NCBI GenBank assembly: GCA_031283745.1
Contig: JAITBH010000036.1
Location: forward strand, 1-5,005
Length of the DNA stretch: 5,005 nt
Direction of reading: 5' to 3'
Source: Candidatus Ectomicrobium neotermitis
GTDB taxonomy: Bacteria > Elusimicrobiota > Endomicrobiia > Endomicrobiales > Endomicrobiaceae
Part shown: in pieces, positions 1-5,005 of the stretch
Position numbering within the stretch: position 1 is the first letter of the stretch
How the letters are laid out: the number at the start of each line of letters is the position of its first letter
Position numbers and translations under genes: made by a program
The notes under the pieces: generated by a model
Told to the model about the DNA's origin: nothing
Database searches by the model: none
Seen by the model: only the letters and a program-made list of their open reading frames with translations

Positions 1-392
1 TGCTCTTTTAAGCGATTATCATCAATCGCAAACCCTTTGACGATAAATTCCTTTAGAACCTTAGTTGCCCATATTCTAAATTGGGTTGCTTTAGATGAAT
101 TTACTCGATAGCCTACGGCGATAATCATATCGAGATTGTAAAAATCAATGACCTCATTTGCTTGGCCGCGATAGCCGCGATTTACGACAGTTTCCATTTT
201 GGAAACAGTCGTATATTTAATCAGCTCTCCCTCACTGTAAATATTGCTGATGTGCTTGCTGATGGCAGATTTTTGCACTCCAAAGAGAGCTGCCATCTCT
301 TTTTGAGTAAGCCAGATGGTTTCATCTTTTATGACGACTTTTACCTTTACGTCCTGCGAGCCGTATATTAAAAATTGCGGTTCTTTATTCAT
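1..392 (-). CDS. RhuM-family DNA-binding protein, N-terminal part
   Basis: The first 130 residues are visible and the gene runs off the left edge, so its C-terminus is unknown. The family is named after RhuM of Salmonella pathogenicity island 3. Members are putative DNA-binding proteins of unknown molecular function, often found in mobile or restriction-modification loci. Recognition rests on the family layout: a short beta-rich start (residues 7-25), then the helix-turn-helix region IWLTQKEMAALFGVQKSAIS at 26-45, followed by KHISNIYSEGEL, and the diagnostic YNLDMIIAVGYRVNS (85-99) and TQFRIWATKVLKEF (103-116). Full members are usually about 330 residues. The ATG at 392 is the only reasonable start: an in-frame TGA lies four codons upstream (402-404) and a GAGGAG site sits 5 bases before it. 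It overlaps the stop of a 19-codon ORF, so the two may be translationally coupled. Family assignment is confident; cellular role is not known. Confidence 0.9.
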   Translation of the reverse strand, partial: MNKEPQFLIYGSQDVKVKVVIKDETIWLTQKEMAALFGVQKSAISKHISNIYSEGELIKYTTVSKMETVVNRGYRGQANEVIDFYNLDMIIAVGYRVNSSKATQFRIWATKVLKEFIVKGFAIDDNRLKE

Positions 393-448
393 TGTTGCTC
401 CTCATACAACGCCTTCCTTTCCGCTTCCCTTCTGTTAACAATTTCCAT
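389..448 (-). CDS. possible 19-residue leader ORF before the RhuM gene
   Basis: The predicted peptide is MEIVNRREAERKALYEEQQ, a charged sequence that would form an amphipathic helix. No family is recognised. Support comes from its layout: a GGGAGG ribosome binding site lies 5 bases before the ATG, and the TGA stop overlaps the RhuM-gene start as ATGA. The ribosome binding site of the RhuM gene lies inside this ORF. This is the usual pattern of translational coupling, so it may set RhuM output rather than make a functional peptide. An in-frame TAA lies about ten codons upstream of the ATG, so it is not the tail of a longer intact gene in this frame. It could be chance or the remnant of a lost upstream gene. 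Confidence 0.4.
   Translation of the reverse strand: MEIVNRREAERKALYEEQQ
398..403 (-). promoter_or_regulatory. ribosome binding site of the RhuM gene
   Basis: GAGGAG on the minus strand, 5 bases before the ATG at 392. Together with the in-frame TGA just upstream it fixes the start of the RhuM-family protein. Confidence 0.75.
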
Positions 449-453
449 TTTTG

Positions 454-459
454 CCTCCC
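454..459 (-). promoter_or_regulatory. ribosome binding site of the 19-codon leader ORF
   Basis: GGGAGG on the minus strand, 5 bases before the ATG at 448. It is the main reason to take the short ORF seriously. I found no convincing -35/-10 pair on the minus strand upstream of it. Confidence 0.45.
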
Positions 460-495
460 GCAGTATTAAAAATTACCTTCAACGACTTTGCAGGC

Positions 496-517
496 ATCCC
501 ACCTGAGGTGTCAGGAT
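496..517. repeat. hairpin with perfect CACCTGAGGTG core
   Basis: The 11-bp core at 500-510 is a perfect palindrome around one central base. The arms extend by four pairs (ATCC 496-499 with GGAT 514-517) if the bases TCA at 511-513 bulge out. It lies about 50 bases upstream of the leader ORF and RhuM gene. It could be an operator or the edge of the neighbouring repeat element; nothing in the sequence decides between these. Confidence 0.55.
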
Positions 518-537
518 TTAGGGGTTAGGGGTTAGGG
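518..537 (+). repeat. TTAGGGG tandem repeat, nearly three copies
   Basis: TTAGGGG at 518-524 and 525-531, followed by TTAGGG at 532-537. The last copy and part of the middle one are shared with the left arm of the 528-676 inverted repeat, whose right arm has only one copy. The array has three runs of three or more G, one short of a standard three-layer G-quadruplex. Confidence 0.8.
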
Positions 538-586
538 AACTGCCACGGCACGACCAAAACCACGACAACAACAACGGCATTCTTAA

Positions 587-608
587 CCCGCCAAAAGGAA
601 TTGGCGGG
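587..608. repeat. perfect 8-bp stem with 6-base loop
   Basis: CCCGCCAA at 587-594 pairs perfectly with TTGGCGGG at 601-608 around the loop AAGGAA. It lies inside the 528-676 element, one base before the next hairpin. No run of T follows on the plus strand, and on the minus strand the hairpin is followed by TTAAGAATGCC, which is not a convincing terminator tail. Confidence 0.75.
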
Positions 609-609
609 C

Positions 610-630
610 GGGAGGGTTTGAAACCCTCCC
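610..630. repeat. perfect GGGAGGGTTT palindrome
   Basis: GGGAGGGTTT at 610-619 and AAACCCTCCC at 621-630 are perfect reverse complements around one central G. As a hairpin this gives nine pairs and a three-base loop. It stacks directly behind the 587-608 hairpin, inside the larger inverted repeat. Confidence 0.8.
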
Positions 631-686
631 CTACATTGGTCACACGAGTGCTGTGTCGTGGTCGTTCCCTGACCCCAGTCTTTCGG

Positions 687-699
687 GCGGGACACCCGC
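687..699 (-). repeat. small GC hairpin just after the epimerase stop
   Basis: GCGGG 687-691 pairs with CCCGC 695-699 around a 3-base loop. On the minus strand it begins 7 bases after the TAA of the epimerase gene, where an operon-end hairpin would be expected. The stem is only 5 bp and is followed by CCGAAAGAC, not a U-run, so it is not a standard intrinsic terminator. It might protect the 3' end of the mRNA. Confidence 0.35.
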
Positions 700-706
700 A
701 AAGCCG

Positions 707-1627
707 TTAATTGTTCTTAAAAAAATCAATCGTGAGGGAAATGCCTGAGGCGATGGGGGTTTTCGGTTCCCAGCCTAAGACTTTTTTGGCTTTGGAATAG
801 TCCAAAAAGTTCTTAAACAGCTCACCTGCCCTCTTGGGTTTTATGGTGGGTTTTTTGGCATATCCGGTAACTTTCGACATCACTTTTATCAGCTCAAGCA
901 CAGAAACAGTCTTGTTAGTCCCTATATTGATTATTTGATTGTTGCCTTTTGCAATTGACCGCAGGTTTGCATCCACCACATCGCCCACAAAAACATAATC
1001 CCGCATTTGCCTGCCATTGCCAAAAACAATCACTGGCTCATTTGAAAGCATTCTTTTTGAAAAAATTGCCACTACCCCTGCTTCGCCGAGGGGGTCTTGT
1101 CTGGGACCGTAGACATTTCCATACCTTAAAATCGTGTATTTGATGCCATAGACTGACGAAAAGAACTTGATATAGTTTTCAACACAAAACTTGGCTATAC
1201 CATAGGGCGAAATGGGGTTTGGTGCAGCATTCTCGTCGGGGGCTTTGGCACCGCATTCTCCGTATATTGTCCCCCCTGATGAGGCAAAAATCACCTTTTT
1301 AGCCTTATTGTCTACTGCCCCTTTTAGAATGTTTATGGAGCCTATAATGTTTACATTAGCGTCAAAAGCTGGGTCGTCAACGGATTTCCTGACATCTATC
1401 TGGGCGGCGTGGTGAATGACTATTTGCGGTTTTTCTTTCTTGAAAACCTCAAAAACTGCCTTGCTGTCTGCAATGTCTGCCTCATAAAACTTCGCTTTTT
1501 TGTTGAGGTTTTCTTTTCTGCCTGTGGAGAGATTGTCGATAACTATCACCTTGTCCTTCCTTTGTATCAATGCGTCCACTATGTTTGAACCGATAAACCC
1601 TGCTCCGCCTGTAACCAAAATTTTCAT
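707..1627 (-). CDS. NAD-dependent UDP-sugar 4-epimerase, GalE-like
   Basis: Cytoplasmic extended short-chain dehydrogenase/reductase of 306 residues, a length typical of short GalE forms; E. coli GalE has 338. The Rossmann motif GGAGFIG is at 7-13, with D31 and DNLSTG (31-36) at the NAD ribose site. The catalytic set is complete: S117 in FASSGGTIYGE, and Y142 and K146 in PYGIAK, with the 25-residue Ser-Tyr spacing of GalE. The substrate half has RYGNVYGPRQDP (168-179) and GRQMRDYVFVGDVVDA (205-220), as in UDP-glucose and UDP-GlcNAc 4-epimerases. The likely reaction inverts C4 of a UDP-hexose, giving UDP-galactose or UDP-GalNAc for glycan synthesis; sequence alone does not settle which. A decarboxylase or dehydratase of the same superfamily is less likely. 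The ATG follows the upstream stop by one base, with AGGAG 6 bases before it. It is the last gene of the operon. Confidence 0.9.
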   Translation of the reverse strand: MKILVTGGAGFIGSNIVDALIQRKDKVIVIDNLSTGRKENLNKKAKFYEADIADSKAVFEVFKKEKPQIVIHHAAQIDVRKSVDDPAFDANVNIIGSINILKGAVDNKAKKVIFASSGGTIYGECGAKAPDENAAPNPISPYGIAKFCVENYIKFFSSVYGIKYTILRYGNVYGPRQDPLGEAGVVAIFSKRMLSNEPVIVFGNGRQMRDYVFVGDVVDANLRSIAKGNNQIINIGTNKTVSVLELIKVMSKVTGYAKKPTIKPKRAGELFKNFLDYSKAKKVLGWEPKTPIASGISLTIDFFKNN

Positions 1628-1628
1628 T

Positions 1629-3665
1629 TTATTCTCCTGTGTTTTTTATTAGGTAGTCCGATACTGCAGTTTGCGATAAGAAATGTTTTATCAGCCTCTG
1701 ATGGTCGGGCAACTCGTCCTCCGACAAAATCGCTCTGCGGGGGAAATCCTTATCCCACCTGTAATATCTACCTACTCCTGTCTGAAAGTCATACAAAACG
1801 GCATTTTCCATATCCATAATCGCCCCGCTGTCGTGGGTTGCTATGTTTGCTGCTGCGTTAGGCGAAAGAAGATTTTTGCCCATAGCCATATATGAAACCT
1901 GCGATAAAGAGAGAGCATATAAAGTCGGCAAAATGTCCATATGAGAGCCAAAAACCGCAGTGTTTACAAACTTCGGCCGCAGTTTCTTGGGGACATAAAT
2001 GTAAAACGGGACGCTCAACCTATCAAGCAGCTCCTCATCTGAATACTGAAAAAGCCCCCAAAAGTTGTGATCCCCCGTGACGGCAATGATCGTATTGTCT
2101 GCATATTTCGAGTTTTTTATCCGCGTGATAAACCTGCCCAGCATTTCATTGGCATATTGATAGGTCTCAAAACGCATTTTGGCAAGCTGCCTGTCTAAAA
2201 TTCGCTCGCTTAAAGCTGTCGGGGGTGTTAAAGGAAGGAGTTTGTAATCTTTTGGAAGGGAAAATGGGGGGTGGTTTGTCATGGTCAAAACCTCAATAAA
2301 TTTCTTTTTATCCCCTTTTTCCAAAACATCAAAAATATAATCAAAAAGGTAACCGTCATAAATTCCCCACTGATTTCTTGGAATGGAAGCGTCCATAGAC
2401 CCCTCGCCCACGATATTGTCAAAACCCAAACTTATCATAAAAGGCTCAAGCCCTCTCCAGCCCATATTGCCCCCGTAAAAAAAGAAAGTCTCATAATTCT
2501 TGGCTTTGTATGGCAGGGGACCGGAAAATTTATATTTCTTGTAGCCGTATTTTGATTGAGACAGATATGGGGCATCGGGTTTGCGGGCAACATTAGCGAT
2601 AGTTGCCTCAAGGCTGCCTATGGTCACGTGATGGCCGGGCAGGAAATTTAAGAAAACGATGTCCTCATCAAAGTGTTTTTTTAGCTCTCCTAAAACATTG
2701 AACTCGGCGGAATTATATTTGATCAGGTCTGAGCCAAAGCTCTCCATCACTATCAAAATGACATTTGGCTCCGTGTCCTCGATGTCCTTATTATAAGGAA
2801 GCTCGACGATTAGAGAGTTTTGCGGGGAATATTGAGAAATATCGTCAATATCTTTATCTAAAAAGTCAGCAAAAGCCCTCCGAATACCCTCCTCGCCGTC
2901 CCCATAACCTGCCTTATCGATGAAATCAATCTCCCTTCCCCCCTCTGCCCGTATAACCATCGCATCCTGCATGGTGAAAAAACCGTTTATCGCAGTTTTG
3001 TTGATGAAAGCATTTGTGGAAATTTCCGCATGAAAAAGCCCCAGCGGAAACATATGAATGGTTTGCCTGATGAGCATAAAGTGTGCAAGCCCCAGAATAA
3101 TAAGCATAAACACCTTAACCCTTAACTTTCCGGGCAGGCTTAGTGAGTAAATATCGGTGTATTTGATGGTCAGAATTTTTTTGGAAATCAGAAAAATCAG
3201 CACGAAAGCTGAGATAAAGCCCCCAAAAATGAGGGGCAAGTTATAGTTTTCGGCTATTGTTGAGATTAAAGCCTGCGTATCGTCATCGATAAAACCATAA
3301 GCGAGAATGTTTAAGTGGTCTTGAAAGTAGGAATAAAAGCCAAAGTCGACACATAAAAAGACAAAAATCCCGCCCCCTATGATGGTGTAATAGAACTTGG
3401 CTTTTGAAAAAAAGCTCTTAAATGTCCTCGTTTTGCCGACAAAAAGCAAAGCTATCAGGGCAAATGAGATGGGGATATTCATATACCCCAAAGTTGCCGC
3501 ATCAAAACGCACTCCCATAAGGAAGGCTTTCAAGACATCCGTAGTCTCAAAAGTCATCCCTTGCCCGTAATAAAAGAAAAAAACAGCTCTAAAAATGGAC
3601 ATCCCGCACAAGAAAACAAAGTTTAGGGCGACAATTTTTAACAAAACCTTCCCAAAAAATTTCAT
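1629..3665 (-). CDS. LTA-synthase-family (LtaS-like) membrane phosphotransferase
   Basis: 678-residue member of the alkaline-phosphatase/sulfatase fold group that includes LtaS and MdoB/OpgB. The N-terminal half has five hydrophobic segments (about 9-31, 47-75, 92-112, 144-162, 183-200), then a linker, with the catalytic domain from about 299 outside the membrane. Residues matching the LtaS active site are present: E308 in VILIVMESFG, the nucleophile T348 in HHVTIGSLEATI, D532 and H533 in VTGDHNFWG, and H465 in TMTNHPPF. W403 and R404 in YGGNMGWRG fall where LtaS binds glycerol phosphate. Family enzymes transfer phosphoglycerol, or sometimes phosphoethanolamine, from a phospholipid to a glycan or glycolipid; the acceptor here is unknown. 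A role in true lipoteichoic acid is not implied. The start overlaps the upstream GT39 stop (ATGA) and has only a weak purine-rich site, so translation is probably coupled. The motif set is intact, with no sign of decay. Confidence 0.88.
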   Translation of the reverse strand: MKFFGKVLLKIVALNFVFLCGMSIFRAVFFFYYGQGMTFETTDVLKAFLMGVRFDAATLGYMNIPISFALIALLFVGKTRTFKSFFSKAKFYYTIIGGGIFVFLCVDFGFYSYFQDHLNILAYGFIDDDTQALISTIAENYNLPLIFGGFISAFVLIFLISKKILTIKYTDIYSLSLPGKLRVKVFMLIILGLAHFMLIRQTIHMFPLGLFHAEISTNAFINKTAINGFFTMQDAMVIRAEGGREIDFIDKAGYGDGEEGIRRAFADFLDKDIDDISQYSPQNSLIVELPYNKDIEDTEPNVILIVMESFGSDLIKYNSAEFNVLGELKKHFDEDIVFLNFLPGHHVTIGSLEATIANVARKPDAPYLSQSKYGYKKYKFSGPLPYKAKNYETFFFYGGNMGWRGLEPFMISLGFDNIVGEGSMDASIPRNQWGIYDGYLFDYIFDVLEKGDKKKFIEVLTMTNHPPFSLPKDYKLLPLTPPTALSERILDRQLAKMRFETYQYANEMLGRFITRIKNSKYADNTIIAVTGDHNFWGLFQYSDEELLDRLSVPFYIYVPKKLRPKFVNTAVFGSHMDILPTLYALSLSQVSYMAMGKNLLSPNAAANIATHDSGAIMDMENAVLYDFQTGVGRYYRWDKDFPRRAILSEDELPDHQRLIKHFLSQTAVSDYLIKNTGE
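1634..1638 (-). promoter_or_regulatory. ribosome binding site of the epimerase gene
   Basis: AGGAG on the minus strand, 6 bases before the ATG at 1627. It lies within the last codons of the upstream LtaS-like gene, which supports co-transcription and fixes the epimerase start. Confidence 0.75.
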
Positions 3666-5005
3666 ATCTCTTTTCCCCCATTGGTAAACAAGACATCCTC
3701 TTTCGTCTCGCCTAAAATTTGAGCGTCCCTGATGGTCAGCTCGTCAAAAGTTCGCTTATAGACGACAAAATAATACCTCTCATCTTGATAAAACATTTTC
3801 TCAAACTCCTCTGGTTCGATATGTTTAACATTTGGCTTGTCCCGATAAAACATCAGCAGGGCATTGTAATACTTGGCTCTGTCTAAAGTGTAAATGACAT
3901 TTCCCTCATCTCCAATGGCATTCATTTGAGGGAGAATGTGAATGGTATTGACATAGTGCTGATTGTCTAAAGTTTTTGGGAAAAGTTTGACCAAAAAGCA
4001 CAGGCTTGAAAGCAAAAATAAAATTATCAGCAGGTAGGCAATAATGCGGTCTTTGTTTTTATCCTTAAAAACCTCAAACAGCCCGAGTGTGCTTAGAAAG
4101 GCAAATGGGATATAGATGGGCAGGAGAAAATAATATTTATGCCCGCTCATCAGTAAAAACATAATGAAGGGGACATAAGCCCAAAAGAGGAAAAACTTGG
4201 TAAGCGAGTTCTTAAAGAGCAAGCCCTCCCTTTTTATGCTCTTGACCGCCGCGGCAGTTCCGATTATCAAAAATATCAGCCAAGGCTCGTAATTTGCCAG
4301 CAAAATACTGAAGTATGTTCCCCTTCCGCTATCGTCAAAAGGGCTGACATCAAGCTGAATGCCTGTCAAAACTTTGTAGGGGGTAGAAAGAAACTCGATT
4401 AAAAACTTATCGCCCCACTTATTGTAGGCAGCCAAATACCAAGGGGCGGTCAGCAGAGCCGCCAAAATTAAAGATAGCCACAGATGTTTGTTAAAGATGA
4501 TTTTTTTCCTTTGAGGGACGCTCAAAGCATAAATGAAGGCTGTAGGTAGGATAAAAAAGCCGACAGCTTGACGAACACAGACCGCAGCTGCCACAGAAAG
4601 ACCAAACAGATAATAAAACAGCGGATTGCCCTCATTTTTATCATCACCAATTGCACTGTAGAAGGAAAACCTCGCAAAGGCAAAAAGCACAGCAAAACTT
4701 CCATCAGGGTGAACTGACCTCCTATGGTGCAGAAACTGCTGGGTTAAAAGCATGATGCTTGAGCTTATGAAGGCAAACTTATAATTGCATCTCTTTTCCA
4801 CAAACAAAAACGAGCAGATTATGCACAAAAACCCAAAAATGGCTGACGGGAGCCTCATAGAAAAATCGCTAAAACCTAAAGCCCAGCCCGAAAAAACATA
4901 TATCCAATAAAAAAGGTGGCCTTTACCGCTGGTAAAGTCCACCTCTGCGTCGGCATTTACATAAGTTATGAAATCATTGTTTAAGAGCATATTCTTGGCA
5001 AGGTT
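3662..5005 (-). CDS. GT39-family (ArnT/PMT-like) membrane glycosyltransferase, 5' end missing
   Basis: 447 residues are visible and the gene continues past the right edge. The Met codon at 4990 is probably internal: NLAKNMLLNNDFIT matches the GT39 region after the catalytic Asp-Glu of the first outer loop, so that pair and the first membrane helix (perhaps 40-60 residues) are outside the window. Numbering from the Met at 4990, family signs are GKGHLFYWI (22-30, the KPPLxYW position), MRLPSAIFG (45-53), RRSVHPDGSFA (90-100), TAPWYLAAY (181-189), and SGHKYYFLLPIYIPFAFL (282-299). About nine or ten hydrophobic segments end near 336, followed by a soluble tail of about 100 residues, as in ArnT. 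Such enzymes move a sugar from polyprenyl phosphate to lipid A, protein or glycan on the outer face of the membrane. Donor and acceptor cannot be read here. It is the first visible gene of the operon and overlaps the next gene by 4 bases. Confidence 0.85.
   Translation of the reverse strand, partial: NLAKNMLLNNDFITYVNADAEVDFTSGKGHLFYWIYVFSGWALGFSDFSMRLPSAIFGFLCIICSFLFVEKRCNYKFAFISSSIMLLTQQFLHHRRSVHPDGSFAVLFAFARFSFYSAIGDDKNEGNPLFYYLFGLSVAAAVCVRQAVGFFILPTAFIYALSVPQRKKIIFNKHLWLSLILAALLTAPWYLAAYNKWGDKFLIEFLSTPYKVLTGIQLDVSPFDDSGRGTYFSILLANYEPWLIFLIIGTAAAVKSIKREGLLFKNSLTKFFLFWAYVPFIMFLLMSGHKYYFLLPIYIPFAFLSTLGLFEVFKDKNKDRIIAYLLIILFLLSSLCFLVKLFPKTLDNQHYVNTIHILPQMNAIGDEGNVIYTLDRAKYYNALLMFYRDKPNVKHIEPEEFEKMFYQDERYYFVVYKRTFDELTIRDAQILGETKEDVLFTNGGKEI

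Larger units (their letters stand above)
528..676 (+). repeat. 149-bp element with 24-bp imperfect terminal inverted repeats
   Basis: Arm 528-551 matches the reverse complement of 653-676 at 20 of 24 positions. Read as plus-strand RNA, three of the four mismatches become G-U pairs (533/671, 542/662, 548/656), leaving only 541/663 unpaired. After an 11-base bulge (642-652) the stem continues with GACCAA 552-557 pairing with TTGGTC 636-641. Two perfect hairpins lie inside. No target-site duplication is visible at the ends and there is no room for a transposase. It could be a MITE or REP-like element, or a structured non-coding RNA on the plus strand. The inverted repeat is directly seen; the nature of the element is inference. 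Confidence 0.65.
449..706. other. intergenic region rich in inverted repeats, no gene seen
   Basis: Between the epimerase stop and the leader ORF I see no coding region on either strand and no tRNA or rRNA. The stretch is visibly more G+C rich than the flanking genes, especially 587-630. It contains a hairpin (496-517), a 7-bp tandem repeat (518-537), a large imperfect inverted repeat (528-676) with two hairpins inside, and a small GC hairpin next to the epimerase stop (687-699). The 9-mer CGGGCGGGA occurs twice, at 605-613 and 684-692. No clear promoter was found on either strand. Confidence 0.7.

Noticed and set aside
162..371. 69-codon plus-strand ORF
   Set aside because: It lies antisense to the RhuM-family gene, which has clear family motifs and a ribosome binding site. 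The plus-strand translation has no recognisable domain.
462..490. Minus-strand promoter (TAATAC with TTGAAG) for the RhuM gene
   Set aside because: The two hexamers are separated by only 8 bases, and no better -35 partner lies at 16-18 bases.
518..537. Telomere-like or CRISPR repeat
   Set aside because: Fewer than three copies of a 7-mer, no spacers and no replicon end are visible. It is simply a short tandem repeat.
687..699. Intrinsic terminator after the epimerase
   Set aside because: The stem is only 5 bp and no T-run follows on the minus strand. It is kept only as a hairpin.
949..2555. Several plus-strand ORFs of 60-95 codons (949-1143, 1212-1415, 1683-1895, 1892-2080, 2271-2555)
   Set aside because: All are antisense to the epimerase and LtaS-like genes. 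Their composition is unlike a protein and no motif is recognised.
4522..4704. 60-codon minus-strand ORF inside the GT39 gene
   Set aside because: It is a shifted-frame shadow of the GT39 membrane region, and the hydrophobic look comes from the real frame.
4988..4990. ATG at 4990 as the true start of the GT39 gene
   Set aside because: The reading frame is open to the window edge, and the residues before it (NLAKN) continue the GT39 family pattern. The known N-terminal helix and Asp-Glu loop are missing, so the real start lies outside the window.

Overview
The window is a piece of bacterial chromosome. Every gene I can support lies on the minus strand, so it reads from right to left. Base composition is moderate in the genes, and the proteins are rich in Lys, Phe and Ile. 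Shine-Dalgarno sites are clear and genes are tightly packed with start/stop overlaps. The content (GT39 glycosyltransferase, LtaS-type sulfatase-fold transferase, short GalE-type epimerase, RhuM) is found in many bacterial phyla, so I cannot name the lineage. The hairpin-rich intergenic DNA suggests an environmental, perhaps uncultivated, bacterium, but that is only an impression.

Positions 5005 to 707 hold a three-gene cell-envelope operon, transcribed leftward. It starts with a membrane GT39 (ArnT/PMT-like) glycosyltransferase whose N-terminus lies beyond the right edge. Next, with a 4-base ATGA overlap, is a 678-residue LTA-synthase-family phosphoglycerol-transferase-like protein with five membrane segments and an intact catalytic set. 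One base after its stop comes a 306-residue NAD-dependent UDP-sugar 4-epimerase-like protein (GalE family). The likely joint role is building and decorating a surface glycan: the epimerase supplies a nucleotide sugar, the GT39 enzyme moves a sugar from a polyprenyl-phosphate carrier outside the membrane, and the LtaS-like enzyme adds a phospho-alcohol group.

Positions 449 to 706 hold no gene but are full of inverted repeats. The main one is an imperfect 24-bp inverted repeat (528-551 with 653-676) enclosing two perfect short hairpins (587-608 and 610-630). Three of its four mismatches would be G-U pairs in RNA read from the plus strand. A TTAGGGG tandem repeat and another hairpin lie beside it. 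This is either a small MITE/REP-like element or a structured RNA, and it is the most interesting part of the window.

Positions 448 to 1 hold a possible 19-codon leader ORF with a strong ribosome binding site. Its stop overlaps the start of a RhuM-family DNA-binding protein, of which only the first 130 residues are inside the window.
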